A stretch of 64,000 nt of DNA from Cytophagales bacterium (GCA_004292855.1 RDXN01000060.1:28054-92053); one strand, 5' to 3'; positions 33,519 through 43,685 are shown, numbered from the stretch's first letter. The notes: generated by a model from the letters alone, not told the origin. Made by a program: numbers and translations.

Positions 33519-35036
33519 TTATTTTTTAGAGAACCACATCTCGACCGTATGGTAATCGGGTTTGTCGGCACCGATACTAGCCAGTGAAGCCGCGTTCCAC
33601 ATGTATTCCGAGTTGAAGCGGGGCCGCACGCGCTGCACGGTCCTGTTGCTGTTGTCGGGGAACAAACTGGCTGGCACCACAAAGCCCGTGTAAATGTCGG
33701 GGCTGTAATTGAACCGGCGCAAGTCGACCCAAGTTTCGAGCATTCCGTGACCGTACATAGCGATGTACTTTTGGAGCATAATGTTGCTCAGAGTCAGGTC
33801 GGCAGCAGTTTGGGCTACGGCTTTGCTCGCCAGATAGGTGGTGCGTTGGGCCGCTGTAACGCGCTTGGCCGCGTCGAGTTCGAGGCTGTTGAGCAGATCG
33901 AAACTCGCATTGATACCGTTGCGGTAGGCCGTCAGAGCCGTTGCGCGGTCGCCTTTACGGAACGCGGCCTCAGCCTTGATAAACTGCATCTCGCCGTAGG
34001 TCATGATCGGGTAGGGCGCATTGTCGCGGAACATACCCCGGCCTGTTCCCGACAGGGCAATGGTGTTACCCCCCCAAAACGTTGGGATAATCACGGCTGC
34101 GGCTGTATTTGGATCACCTGCGCTGGGCACGATAGCCCGGAACTGCCCGTCGGCCGATGCGTTGAATAGCAGGCTTTGGCGAGGATCGGGTGCCCCCATT
34201 GTGGCCCCACTCACGAGGCTCATCGAGAACACCGTGGGCCGGAAACTACCCAAGTTATTGCGCAAAGGACCGAAGAAGTTAGCATCGTCGGTGTTGCTGC
34301 CCGTGTGCGGGGCCATAAAATTGTCGGCGTTGCTCGCCAGCGCCTTGTCGACAAACGCGATCACGGCGTCGGGGCTGTAGCTCGCCTTGTTGCTCAGGTG
34401 GTTGGCGTTGCGGGCCAGTACACCATTTACAAAACGCGTCCATTTAGCCCGGTCGCCCCCGTACACCGCATCGGCGCGGGCCACGGTTCCGGTTGTGATG
34501 GCGTCTTCTTTGGCCAGATCGGCAAGGGCTTCGTTGGCCCATTTCACAGCTTCGGCGTAGGCGGTCTCCTGTGAGTCGAAATCGAATGCGTAGCGACCAA
34601 ACTCAAACACCTGCTTCACAATCATGTCGCCGTGCCAGTCGGTAGTCGATTGGAGGCTCCAGGCCCAAATCGCCTTGGCAATACCGCCGTAGGTGGGGCG
34701 GTTAGTGGCCGTAGCGTCGTCCATCATCAGGAACAGGTTTTTGCCATTCCCGAAATAGTGCGACCGCCATTTTTCGGCCCCGGCATCGGAACTTGTCGCA
34801 TAACCATGTCGGTCCCATACGCTGCCCGACAAGTTGCTGGCCCAGTTCTGTGTGTACGAACCAGCATAGCGACTGTCGAACTGCTCACCCCGTACCATTT
34901 GCGCAATCATCGGCGGCAAAATCGTTTGCGAAGCCGCAATCTGGGGTGTACTCGGATTTTTATTGACGTCCAGGTAGTCGTCGCAGCCTAGCAGACCAAC
35001 GAGCGCGAAGACGCTTAGAAAGATGTATTTTTTCAT
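33519..35036 (-). CDS. SusD/RagB-family lipoprotein (SusD-like_2)
   Basis: 505 residues from the ATG at 35036. Lipobox VGLLGCDDYLDVNKNPS (Cys at about 18), as in SusD-like proteins. Helical TPR-like body; AVKWANEALADLAK and YGEMQFIKAEAAFRKGDRAT match the conserved Q-hx-hKAEA region of the SusD-like_2 family. It caps the SusC barrel and binds the substrate on the cell surface. The gene lies 13 bases downstream of susC. No glycoside hydrolase is near, so the ligand may be a peptide or another small compound rather than a glycan. Confidence 0.92.
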   Translation of the reverse strand: MKKYIFLSVFALVGLLGCDDYLDVNKNPSTPQIAASQTILPPMIAQMVRGEQFDSRYAGSYTQNWASNLSGSVWDRHGYATSSDAGAEKWRSHYFGNGKNLFLMMDDATATNRPTYGGIAKAIWAWSLQSTTDWHGDMIVKQVFEFGRYAFDFDSQETAYAEAVKWANEALADLAKEDAITTGTVARADAVYGGDRAKWTRFVNGVLARNANHLSNKASYSPDAVIAFVDKALASNADNFMAPHTGSNTDDANFFGPLRNNLGSFRPTVFSMSLVSGATMGAPDPRQSLLFNASADGQFRAIVPSAGDPNTAAAVIIPTFWGGNTIALSGTGRGMFRDNAPYPIMTYGEMQFIKAEAAFRKGDRATALTAYRNGINASFDLLNSLELDAAKRVTAAQRTTYLASKAVAQTAADLTLSNIMLQKYIAMYGHGMLETWVDLRRFNYSPDIYTGFVVPASLFPDNSNRTVQRVRPRFNSEYMWNAASLASIGADKPDYHTVEMWFSKK

Positions 35037-35049
35037 GAGTAAGTCGTAC

Positions 35050-38000
35050 TTAAAATTGAACCTGAACACCAAACGTGTACCCACGTGGAATCGACAACGC
35101 GCCGAAGTCGAAGCCCTGTGCGCCACTGCCGCCTACGGAGGCATTCAACCCGTTGATCGAGGGGTCGGCACCGGTGTAGTTCGTCATCAGGAATAAGTCG
35201 GTTCCGGTGAAGAACAGGCTGGCTCCGCGCACCAACTTCTTGGCTCCCAACATGCTGGCTGGCAGTGTGTAGCGCAGCGTTACGTCGCGCAGGCGCATCC
35301 AGTTGATGTCTTTTTCGATGAAATCCGATTCGACAAAGTTCAAATTGTAGAAGTCATTGCGCGTGATGGGTGTTACCTGGATCGTGTTGACAGTTGGGTT
35401 GGCCGTGTTTTCCAGACCATCGCGCAATACGCCCGTAACCACGCGGGGCGTCTCGCGGTCGAGAGTGCGGGAGCTGAGACCATTCACGTAGAAGAACAAC
35501 TCGTTGCCATTGAATACGTCGCCACCACGCCGGAAGTCGAGCAGGGCCGACAGACCCCAGTTCTTGTACCGGAAGGAGTTCGTCAGGCCCACTGTAAAGA
35601 GCGGATTCCGATCACCGATGTTTGTGAACACCAGGTTTTTGACCGGGTAACCCGTTGTGGGGTTAATCAGGATGTCGCCCCTGGTGTTGCGCAGGTAATC
35701 GTAGCCACCGATAGTCGTGGCCTCGCTACCTACAAACAAACTGTTCCGCACGTTCTGATACAGCCACGTGTCGGACAGGTAGAACTCGGGCTGATCGGCA
35801 GGCAAGCTCAACACGGTGCTATTGTTGCGCGTGAAGTTGGTCGTGATATCCCAATTGAAATTGGCCCGACGAACAGGGTTACCCGTTATGAGCAGTTCGA
35901 CACCCCGGCTCTCGATAGTCCCGCTGTTGATATACTGAAGAATAAAGCCCGTGCCGTAGCTGAGTCGGGGAGCCGTAATCTGGTTTTTGGCCGTACGGTT
36001 AAAGTAAGCGGCATCGACCGTGAGCCGCCCGTTGAACAACCGCGCATCCAGACCAATCTCATACGATTGGGTACGCTCGGGAACCAGAATCCCGTTGCCA
36101 CCAAACACACCATAGGCCAAACCACCGCCCGTTGTTACCTGCGGGGCTAAGTTCGACTGGGTGATGTAGGGCGAGGGCGCATCTTTACCTACCTCGGCAT
36201 ACGATGCCCGGAGTTTGGCAAACGACAGCACCTTGTTGCTTTGCAAACCCGGTAGTTCCGTGAGCACAAAGCTGCCACTCACCGACGGATAGAAGAACGA
36301 ACGACTTTCAATCGGCATCGTGCTGCTCCAGTCGTTTCGGCCCGTTGCGGTCAGGTAAAACATGTCGTTGTAGCTTGCCGTGAACTGACCGAACACCGCC
36401 TGCCGACGAATCAGGTTGAGCGTATTTTTGGCCCGCTGCGTTGTTGGTGGCGTGTTGTTGATGCCGTTGTAGTCGACTTCGTAAAACTGCTCACCCCGAA
36501 CGGCATCGACGTTATACCGCCGGTCGTCGAACGACGTTCCGAGCAACAGACCCGTGCTGAACTTATTAAATTTCTTACGGGCATTCATCAAAAACTGCCC
36601 GTTGAGCAACTGGCTCACCTCGGTGAAATTCTCGATGCTGCCCCGCGTTGAAATCGCCCGGTTCGACTGGGGGTGGAATAGCAAATTGCCTTGAGTCGAG
36701 TAAACGTCGGCTCCTACCTGCCCCTTAATGTTCAACCACGTGGCGGGATCATACGAGAGGGCTACGTTGCCGATCATGCGGTTTGTTTTGTCGGTGTTTT
36801 TGTTCTTATAAACATCGAAAAACGGGTTGTCGATGTCCTGCGCGTCGCTGTTGGGGTTCAATCGCCGACGGGTTCCATCATTGCCCAGGTAGTTACGGGC
36901 ATCGTCGAACTGTGGCCAATAGATAAGCGAAAGCAGTGTGCTGCTGTTGCCCCGGCCTGTTTTTGCGTTGTTGGTCTGGATAAAGTTGAAGCTCGACGTG
37001 GCCTCAAACTTACTGGAGATTTTGGTTGTCCCGCCCAACCGAACCGACAATCGCTCAAACTTGGTGGTTGGCACTACGCCCCCCTGATTCGTGTAGCCCA
37101 CGCTCAGGCGGTAGGTGGTGCGGTCGCTGCCGCCCTCTACGCCGAGGTTGTGGCGTTGGGTGAAGCCCGTCTGGAAAAAGTTGGCCACGTTGTCGTACAG
37201 AGGCACGTCGGGGGCGTAGCGCGGACCGAAATACAAGCGCGTCGGGGTTGTAAATGAACCGTTGTCGCCGGGGCCGAACTCTTTCTGGTATTCAGGAAAG
37301 CGGTAGAGTTTGTCGTATCGGAAGGCGTTGTCGTAGGTGATTTTACCCCGGCCTGCCGCGCCTTTTTTGGTCGTGATAACAATGGCTCCCGATGCCGCGT
37401 CAATCCCGTACAGGGCCGATGCCTCGGGGCCTTTCAGAATCGAAACCGACTCAATATCGTTGGGGTTCAAATCGGCACCCCGGTTCTGGTAGTCGTTGTT
37501 GCGGTTGGGCGAGTCCGACACGAGTGCCCCCTGCCCGAAGGTCCGGTTGTCGATGGGCAAGCCGTCGACCACAAACAGGGGCTGGTTGTTACCGCCAATC
37601 GAACTGATGCCTCGCAGCATGATCGAGGTCGATGCGCCCGGTGCCCCGCTCGATGGCGTAATCATGGCCCCGGCCACGCGACCGTTCAGCGCGTTCAGGA
37701 AATTGTCGCGCTGGGTATCGGCGAGGTCGTTGCCTTTTACCTCCTGAATGGCATAGCCGAGGGCGCGTTTTTCCTGCTTAATACCGAGGGCCGTCACAAC
37801 GACCTCGTTCAGCGTACCGGCTTCTGAGCTAAGCTGGATGGTTACCTCGCTTGCCTTAGTCACGGTCACTTCTGTCGTTTTGGTGCCAATAAAGCTCACG
37901 CGTAGTTTTTGGCCCGGATTAGCCTGGATGCGGAAATTGCCGCTTGCATCGGAGTTGGCCCCCCGTGAGGTGCCGAGCACCACAATACTTGCCCCCGGAA

Positions 38001-38124
38001 TCGGCGAGTTGTCCTCTGCCGAGGTTACCTTACCCGTGACGAAATTATCCTGAGCATAGGCACCTACGGCGCACACACTCAGCAAAATTAACATCATCAG
38101 GAGTTTTCGTAGAGAAAACATCAT
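35050..38124 (-). CDS. SusC/RagA-family TonB-linked outer-membrane transporter
   Basis: 1024 residues (ATG at 38124 or the next codon at 38121). Signal peptide to about residue 25, CarboxypepD_reg domain (about 28-105: GKVTSAEDNSPIPGASIVVL), the TonB-box region with EVVVTALGIKQEKRALGYA, plug with MLRGISSIGGNNQPLFVVDG, a SusC hallmark, and a 22-strand barrel ending in GVQVQF. It imports the ligand delivered by the SusD partner, powered by TonB. First gene of a three-gene operon. Confidence 0.95.
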   Translation of the reverse strand: MMFSLRKLLMMLILLSVCAVGAYAQDNFVTGKVTSAEDNSPIPGASIVVLGTSRGANSDASGNFRIQANPGQKLRVSFIGTKTTEVTVTKASEVTIQLSSEAGTLNEVVVTALGIKQEKRALGYAIQEVKGNDLADTQRDNFLNALNGRVAGAMITPSSGAPGASTSIMLRGISSIGGNNQPLFVVDGLPIDNRTFGQGALVSDSPNRNNDYQNRGADLNPNDIESVSILKGPEASALYGIDAASGAIVITTKKGAAGRGKITYDNAFRYDKLYRFPEYQKEFGPGDNGSFTTPTRLYFGPRYAPDVPLYDNVANFFQTGFTQRHNLGVEGGSDRTTYRLSVGYTNQGGVVPTTKFERLSVRLGGTTKISSKFEATSSFNFIQTNNAKTGRGNSSTLLSLIYWPQFDDARNYLGNDGTRRRLNPNSDAQDIDNPFFDVYKNKNTDKTNRMIGNVALSYDPATWLNIKGQVGADVYSTQGNLLFHPQSNRAISTRGSIENFTEVSQLLNGQFLMNARKKFNKFSTGLLLGTSFDDRRYNVDAVRGEQFYEVDYNGINNTPPTTQRAKNTLNLIRRQAVFGQFTASYNDMFYLTATGRNDWSSTMPIESRSFFYPSVSGSFVLTELPGLQSNKVLSFAKLRASYAEVGKDAPSPYITQSNLAPQVTTGGGLAYGVFGGNGILVPERTQSYEIGLDARLFNGRLTVDAAYFNRTAKNQITAPRLSYGTGFILQYINSGTIESRGVELLITGNPVRRANFNWDITTNFTRNNSTVLSLPADQPEFYLSDTWLYQNVRNSLFVGSEATTIGGYDYLRNTRGDILINPTTGYPVKNLVFTNIGDRNPLFTVGLTNSFRYKNWGLSALLDFRRGGDVFNGNELFFYVNGLSSRTLDRETPRVVTGVLRDGLENTANPTVNTIQVTPITRNDFYNLNFVESDFIEKDINWMRLRDVTLRYTLPASMLGAKKLVRGASLFFTGTDLFLMTNYTGADPSINGLNASVGGSGAQGFDFGALSIPRGYTFGVQVQF

Positions 38125-38502
38125 ACGTTAGGTTGGTTTACAATGAATACAGAATTGATTTAACAAGCAAAGTTGCTCTGTTTTGGGCAAATTTAAAAGG
38201 GGATGTTTGACGGACAGCCCGGCATGCTCCAACCATTTGGTCGGTCAGAAGGCCAAACTCTGGAGGGCTGAACAATGAGCATAAAAAAAGAAGGGCCACG
38301 GCCCTTCTTGCTCACAGTTTATGGGTCAGGTGTAAAAACCAGTAGTTTTTACCTAAATATCTGACAAATGAAATAAATAGTCATCAAAGACAAAGCCCTT
38401 TCAAGATTTTTTCTACAAAAGCACCAAAATCAGGTTCTAGATTTAGTAGTTGGTATCTGAATCGGCTCCTACAAGGGTCAGACATTCACCATTCCGCATT
38501 AA
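38125..38502. other. Intergenic region between susC and the PQQ-propeller gene
   Basis: Contains the terminator of the PQQ-propeller gene (38288-38309) and, nearer 38130-38200, the presumed promoter of the susC operon. No open frame of note. Nothing else was recognised in the stretch 38310-38502. Confidence 0.5.
38288..38309 (-). terminator. Terminator of the PQQ-propeller gene
   Basis: Stem AAGAAGGGC / GCCCTTCTT around a 4-base loop, followed leftwards by a run of seven T. It lies about 190 bases beyond the stop codon, so the transcript would carry a long 3' tail. Confidence 0.7.
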
Positions 38503-39909
38503 TTACTGTGTTCCTCCGCAAATGCCTGCCGAGAAAGTGAGCAGTTCTTTGCTAACCAAACAAGGGCTGGCCGAAATCTTGTTGTTCATCGGGAATTTGT
38601 AACGCAGGGCACCGGAGGTTCCATCGAGACAATAGAAACTGGTATCCTGACCACCAAAATACACCAAACCATTCAGCACGACGGGGCTGGAGGTGATGAT
38701 ATCGCCAGTGCTGTATTTCCACTTCAACGCGCCGGTTGCGACATCGTAGGCGTAGAAATTTTTGTCTTCGCTGCCCACATACACGAGGCCATTCGCCACA
38801 ATCGGGCTGCTGCTCAATTTGCCGGTAGTGGCTGCTTTCCACTTCAACGAGCCATTCGATGCGTTTACGGCGTAGAGCGTGAAATCTTCGCTGCCAACAT
38901 ACACAACGCCACTAACAGCGGTGGGGCTGGATGTTACGGCCCCACCCGTACTGTATTTCCATTTCTGAGCACCCGTAGCTGCGTCGAACGAATACAGGTT
39001 AAAATCATTGGAGCCAACATACAACGCGCCGTCTACCACTGCCGGACTTGAGGTAATGGGTAGCCCCGTGCTGGATTTCCACTTCAACGTGCCCGTAGCA
39101 GCATCGAGAGCATAAACCGTTTGGTCACGACTGGCTACGTACACAACGTTGTTCACCACGGTCGGGCTAGACGTAACGCCCCCGCCTGTGCCGTATTTCC
39201 ATTTCTGCGCTCCGGTCAGAAAATCAAACGCGTAGAGGTTACCGTCTTCGCTGCCCACGTAGGCCAACGCGCCCGCAGCTACCGGACTCGACAACACGCT
39301 CTTGCCCGTGCTAAATTTCCACTTCTGCACCCCGGTTTGGGTGTCGTAAGCGTTTATGTTGCCATTATTATCACCCGTGAACACAACACCACCCGTGGCA
39401 AACGCGCTCGATGTAATGGGTGAACCTGTTGAAATACGCCATTTCGACACGCCCGTTGTGGCGTCGATAGCGAAGAAATCGCCCGACAGTGTGCCCACAA
39501 ACGCGGTTCCCCCGGCGTTCACCGTCACGGCAGGCGTAATGGTAATGGTCACGTTGTAGGCCCGCGTACTGTTGTCTTCGGCGGTTACGGTGTAGGTGAC
39601 AGGGTTCGTAAAATCCCGCACTACACCCGATGCCGGGGTGATCGTTGCTTTGCTCACAACCGTAATAACGGGGGCCAACTTAGTCACGTCGGTACCGGCC
39701 GGAACGGTAGCCTTCACGCTGCCTGCGCTCGAATCGACTACGGCAATAATGGCGGGGTTGAACCCATCAAGCCTGAACGAAGTAATACCCTTACCGGAGC
39801 TTTTAACAACAACGGGTGTAACTGGCTCGGGGCTTTTTGGCTTGCAACTTACGGTGAATACAAACAGACCTGCTACAAGAAGTAGTGCAGAGAATAAAGA
39901 TGTGCGCAT
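38503..39909 (-). CDS. Lipoprotein with DUF5018-like domain and eight-bladed PQQ-type propeller
   Basis: 468 residues from the ATG at 39909. Lipobox VFTVSCKPK (Cys at about 19). Residues about 35-125 form a DUF5018-like beta domain (SGVVRDFTNPVTYTVTAEDN). Residues about 130-455 hold eight repeats of about 40 residues of the pattern YVGSxDxxxYAxDxxTGxxKWKxxTG, SSP, VxxG, i.e. a full eight-bladed beta-propeller of the BamB/PQQ type. The blades also repeat at DNA level, which makes recombination between them likely. No catalytic residues of PQQ dehydrogenases are seen, so it is probably a binding or scaffolding lipoprotein. Confidence 0.88.
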   Translation of the reverse strand: MRTSLFSALLLVAGLFVFTVSCKPKSPEPVTPVVVKSSGKGITSFRLDGFNPAIIAVVDSSAGSVKATVPAGTDVTKLAPVITVVSKATITPASGVVRDFTNPVTYTVTAEDNSTRAYNVTITITPAVTVNAGGTAFVGTLSGDFFAIDATTGVSKWRISTGSPITSSAFATGGVVFTGDNNGNINAYDTQTGVQKWKFSTGKSVLSSPVAAGALAYVGSEDGNLYAFDFLTGAQKWKYGTGGGVTSSPTVVNNVVYVASRDQTVYALDAATGTLKWKSSTGLPITSSPAVVDGALYVGSNDFNLYSFDAATGAQKWKYSTGGAVTSSPTAVSGVVYVGSEDFTLYAVNASNGSLKWKAATTGKLSSSPIVANGLVYVGSEDKNFYAYDVATGALKWKYSTGDIITSSPVVLNGLVYFGGQDTSFYCLDGTSGALRYKFPMNNKISASPCLVSKELLTFSAGICGGTQ

Positions 39910-40068
39910 GTGTATAATAATCATAAAAATTAAGACAAGAGGAGCCAACGAATCGTTGCCACATACCTATGTATACAGCATATGAACAACAGGCAAATAT
40001 AAAGCCAAAAAAAAAACTCCCTGAGCAGCCCACAATTGTTATTGCGTTAATTTTACAACCCCAATTGT

Positions 40069-40103
40069 ATTGAGTGAATCACTCATTCACTCATTCACTC
40101 AAT
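40069..40103 (+). promoter_or_regulatory. Hairpin in the aspS leader, with period-9 repeats
   Basis: Perfect 11-bp arms 40069-40079 (ATTGAGTGAAT) and 40093-40103, 13-base loop, made from ACTCATTC units repeated every nine bases. It ends six bases before the aspS ATG, where a stable RNA structure would be expected to hinder ribosome entry. Confidence 0.5.
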
Positions 40104-40109
40104 AAACAT

Positions 40110-41858
40110 ATGCTCCGTTCAAACACTTGTGGCGAACTTCGCCTGACCGACGCTTCCAAAACTGTTACCCTCGCTGGTTGGGTGCAAACTGTCCGCGATA
40201 AAGGCGGGGTGCTTTGGATCGACCTCCGCGACCGTTACGGTATCACCCAACTAATTTTGGAGGAAGGCGTGTCGTCGGCAGACCTATTTTCGACGGCTCG
40301 ATCATTAGGACGCGAGTTTGTGCTTCAGGTTACAGGGGAAGTTGTCGAACGCAACTCAAAAAACCCAAATATCCCTACAGGCGAAATAGAAATTCGCCCT
40401 ACGACCCTCACGGTGCTCAATTCGGCCAAAGTGCCGCCGTTCAAAATAGATGACGAAACCGACGGGGGCGACGATCTGCGCATGAAATATCGGTATCTGG
40501 ACCTACGCCGGAACCCCGTTCGGCGGAATCTGGAACTCCGGCATCGGGTGGCGCAGGCAACCCGCCGATATATGGACGAGCAGGCCTTTATTGAGGTCGA
40601 GACGCCTGTTCTGATCAAATCGACGCCCGAAGGTGCCCGCGATTTTGTGGTGCCAAGCCGCATGAACCCAGGGGAGTTCTACGCCCTCCCTCAGTCGCCC
40701 CAAACGTTCAAGCAGTTGCTGATGGTGTCGGGCTTCGACCGGTATTTTCAGATTGTGAAGTGCTTCCGCGATGAGGACCTCCGCGCCGACCGCCAACCCG
40801 AGTTTACCCAAATCGACTGCGAGATGTCGTTTGTGGAGCAGGAAGATATTTTGCAGATGTTCGAGGGGCTGGTGCGGCACTTGTTTAAAGCCGTGAAGGG
40901 CCTCGACCTGGCCGAGGTGCCCCGCATGACCTACGCCGACGCCATGAAATTGTATGGCTCCGACAAGCCCGATATTCGGTTTGGTATGCAATTTGTGGAA
41001 CTCACCGACCTCGCCAAAGGCAAAGGATTTCCAGTGTTCGACAGTGCCGAACTCGTGGTGGGCATCAACGTACCCGGTGCCGCCGAATACACCCGCAAGC
41101 AACTCGACGAGCTAACCGAGTGGCTCAAACGTCCGCAGATCGGCGCGAAGGGCCTGATCTACGCACGCGTAAATGCCGACGGTTCCGTAAAATCGTCCGT
41201 CGACAAGTTCTATAGCCCCGATGACCTCGCGGCCTGGGCGTCGGCAATGGATTCTAAACCCGGCGATTTGATCCTGGTGCTGTCGGGCGAAGCCGACAAA
41301 GCCCGCAAGCAGCTAAACGAACTCCGGCTGGAAATGGGTACGCGCCTGGGCCTCCGCAACCCCGACGACTATAAGGTGTTGTGGGTACTCGACTTTCCCC
41401 TGCTCGAATATGGTGAGGAGGAAGCGCGTTGGTTTGCCATGCACCACCCCTTCACCTCGCCCAAACCCGAAGATATCGCCCTGCTCGACACCAACCCCGG
41501 TGCGGTGCGGGCTAACGCCTACGACATGGTCATCAACGGCACCGAGGTAGGCGGTGGCTCCATTCGGATTTTCAACCGGGAATTACAGGCGCGGATGTTC
41601 AGCCTGCTGGGTTTCTCCGACGAAGAAGCGAAGGCGCAGTTTGGCTTCCTGATGGACGCGTTTGAGTATGGCGCACCCCCACACGGTGGCATCGCTTTCG
41701 GGTTCGACCGGCTGTGTTCCCTCTTCGGCGGGGCCGACTCCATCCGCGATTTCATTGCCTTCCCCAAGAATAACTCAGGCCGCGACGTCATGATTGACTC
41801 GCCTTCGGTGATTGCCAATAAGCAATTGGACGAGTTGAAAATCAGGACGATGGTATAA
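40110..41858 (+). CDS. aspS: Aspartyl-tRNA synthetase
   Basis: 582 residues from the ATG at 40110; a GTG at 40074 lies inside the leader hairpin. N-terminal OB-fold anticodon-binding domain ([20 protein letters not shown]), class II motif 2 [16 protein letters not shown], a bacterial GAD insertion (about 285-420) and motif 3 [15 protein letters not shown] followed by [10 protein letters not shown]. Charges tRNA-Asp in the cytoplasm. Length matches the bacterial-type enzyme (about 590 residues). Confidence 0.97.
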   Translation: MLRSNTCGELRLTDASKTVTLAGWVQTVRDKGGVLWIDLRDRYGITQLILEEGVSSADLFSTARSLGREFVLQVTGEVVERNSKNPNIPTGEIEIRPTTLTVLNSAKVPPFKIDDETDGGDDLRMKYRYLDLRRNPVRRNLELRHRVAQATRRYMDEQAFIEVETPVLIKSTPEGARDFVVPSRMNPGEFYALPQSPQTFKQLLMVSGFDRYFQIVKCFRDEDLRADRQPEFTQIDCEMSFVEQEDILQMFEGLVRHLFKAVKGLDLAEVPRMTYADAMKLYGSDKPDIRFGMQFVELTDLAKGKGFPVFDSAELVVGINVPGAAEYTRKQLDELTEWLKRPQIGAKGLIYARVNADGSVKSSVDKFYSPDDLAAWASAMDSKPGDLILVLSGEADKARKQLNELRLEMGTRLGLRNPDDYKVLWVLDFPLLEYGEEEARWFAMHHPFTSPKPEDIALLDTNPGAVRANAYDMVINGTEVGGGSIRIFNRELQARMFSLLGFSDEEAKAQFGFLMDAFEYGAPPHGGIAFGFDRLCSLFGGADSIRDFIAFPKNNSGRDVMIDSPSVIANKQLDELKIRTMV

Positions 41859-41890
41859 GCATAAAAAGAAAAGTATAGCAAGTTGATTGA

Positions 41891-41935
41891 TTAAGCCTGA
41901 AAACGTCTATTTTAGAGACTATTTTTCAGGCTTAA
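41891..41935. repeat. Inverted repeat between aspS and the beta-helix gene
   Basis: Arms 41891-41903 and 41923-41935 (TTAAGCCTGAAAA) are perfect; the 19-base loop can form an inner GTCT/AGAC stem. No T run follows in the rightward direction apart from the arm itself, so it may be a terminator of aspS or a control element of the next gene, whose ATG is 11 bases away. Confidence 0.5.
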
Positions 41936-41945
41936 CTCATTTTGT

Positions 41946-43550
41946 ATGCTCCTTTCTACACATAAAACTTACTTAATTTCATTTCTTACGATTTGGTTTA
42001 GTGCTTTTGCTGCCTTTGGGCAGACTATGGTTTACGTGACGCCGACTGGTATGGGTAATCAATCTGGCTCGTCGTGGGGCAACGCGTTGCCAGGCACGCA
42101 ACTGCAACCCCGGTTGGCTGCGGCCACAGCGGGAACGCAGTTTTGGGTAGCGGGGGGACGATACAAGCCAACTACCGGGATGGATCGGAACGTTAGTTTT
42201 TCGCTACGCAACAACGTCGAAGTCTATGGCGGTTTCGTTGGTACAGAATCTACGATTGCCCAGCGGCCAGTAATCAACACCACTACGCCCAGTGCTACAA
42301 CGCTTTCTGGAGATCTTGGGATTGTCGGGGGGCGGAACGACAATACCTACAATCTATTCCGTAACGCGGGCCTTGATGCGAGTGCCATCCTGGACGGAGT
42401 TGTTATCAGCGATGGGGCTGGAGCACCCTTCGGCGGAGGTATGTTCAACAATGGTTCTGGTGCTGGTAGTCAGTGCAGCCCGACCATCAGGAATTGTTGG
42501 TTTAGCCAAAATACGGCTGAGTGGGGCGGGGCTGTATCCAATTACGGTCGGGAAGGAGGTGTAAGCAATCCGAAGTTTACGAACTGCGTTTTCGTTCAAA
42601 ACAGAGCATTAAGCAATCATGGTGGTGCTGTATTCAATGATGCATTCAAGGGAAATAGCAGCCCAACTCTAACAGGTTGCCTTTTCATTAGTAATGAAGC
42701 CCATCAACAAGGTGGCGCGATAGCGAACAATATCCATCAGGGCACGTGCGATTTCGTACTAACCAGTTGCCAATTCATTCAAAATACGGCCATCTCTGGC
42801 GGAGCTGTTATGATTTTTAACGAACAGGCAACCAGTACTCCAATTATCAAAAACTGTGTTTTTACGCAAAATTTGGGTACATCCTATGGGGGGGCAATCT
42901 ATGTCACGTTGGGAGGAGCCTGCGTACCAAAGCTTACAAACTGCACGTTTACGAACAACTCCGTATCGCGACCGTCTAACTACGGGGCTGCGATTTTTGG
43001 AAATTACATTATGCAGGCATCTGAGGTACAATTGGTTAATTGTCTTGTGCGCGACAACGATGATTTTAAAAACGGAGCAGCCATAACTGCGTTTGGTGCT
43101 CAACGCTTTGCCATCACCTACTCCAACATCCAGGGGGGCTTCACCGGAACAGGCAACATCGACGCCGACCCGTTGTTTGTGGACCCTGCCAACGGCAACT
43201 TCCGCTTGCAACCCGGCAGCCCGTCGATCAACACGGGCGATCCCGGTAGTACCACCGCCAACGTGTCGGCAACGGATTTGGCGGGCAACCCGCGCATCGA
43301 CAACAACCGGATCGACATGGGGGCTTATGAACGCCAAACGACCACCGGCCCCATCGTGACCCTGCGCGAGGGCAACTGGAACGACCCCACTACGTGGCTC
43401 TTCGGGCAGATTCCCGCATCGGGCGACACCATCCTGATTCGGCACCGTGTAGGTATGCCCGCCAGCTACGTGGGCAACGCCCGCACGGTTCAGTACGACG
43501 CCAGCGGGCAACTCGTGTTCTCGCCAGCCGCCCGGCTGTTGCTGAACTGA
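41946..43550 (+). CDS. Exported parallel beta-helix protein (choice-of-anchor Q type)
   Basis: 534 residues. Signal peptide to about residue 25 (IWFSAFAAFGQ). Residues about 28-460 form a right-handed beta-helix resembling both helices of the giant protein at 3542-10309: FWVAGGRYKPTTGMDRNVSF, EVYGGFVGTE, LSGDLG and repeated NCxFxxNxAxxxGGA rungs. The last 70 residues (REGNWNDPTTWLFGQIPASG) look like the start of a G8-like or similar beta domain that ends early (SPAARLLLN), without a type IX sorting signal. The middle is AT-richer than both ends. A secreted or surface protein; the C-terminus may be shortened. Confidence 0.82.
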   Translation: MLLSTHKTYLISFLTIWFSAFAAFGQTMVYVTPTGMGNQSGSSWGNALPGTQLQPRLAAATAGTQFWVAGGRYKPTTGMDRNVSFSLRNNVEVYGGFVGTESTIAQRPVINTTTPSATTLSGDLGIVGGRNDNTYNLFRNAGLDASAILDGVVISDGAGAPFGGGMFNNGSGAGSQCSPTIRNCWFSQNTAEWGGAVSNYGREGGVSNPKFTNCVFVQNRALSNHGGAVFNDAFKGNSSPTLTGCLFISNEAHQQGGAIANNIHQGTCDFVLTSCQFIQNTAISGGAVMIFNEQATSTPIIKNCVFTQNLGTSYGGAIYVTLGGACVPKLTNCTFTNNSVSRPSNYGAAIFGNYIMQASEVQLVNCLVRDNDDFKNGAAITAFGAQRFAITYSNIQGGFTGTGNIDADPLFVDPANGNFRLQPGSPSINTGDPGSTTANVSATDLAGNPRIDNNRIDMGAYERQTTTGPIVTLREGNWNDPTTWLFGQIPASGDTILIRHRVGMPASYVGNARTVQYDASGQLVFSPAARLLLN

Positions 43551-43572
43551 CGTAACTGTCGTTCTGACTCTG

Positions 43573-43649
43573 TTTTTGTCATTCCGAGGAACGAGGAATC
43601 TTAAAACCTGTCAAGCGTAAAGATCCCTCGTTCCTCGGAATGACAAAAA
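43573..43649. repeat. MITE-like palindrome
   Basis: Perfect 24-bp arms 43573-43596 and 43626-43649 (beginning TTTTTGTCATTCCGAGGAA), extended inwards with one mismatch, 77 bases in total. The type TTGTCATTCCGAGGAACGAGG is a dispersed non-coding repeat in many bacterial genomes. It ends 64 bases before aceF. Confidence 0.8.
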
Positions 43650-43677
43650 TGTGCTTTCACTCTTTCCCGAAAGCGCG

Positions 43678-43685
43678 TAATTTTG
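43678..43685 (+). promoter_or_regulatory. Promoter -7-like box TAATTTTG
   Basis: Exact TAnnTTTG match 28 bases before the aceF ATG, immediately downstream of the palindromic repeat. Confidence 0.45.
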
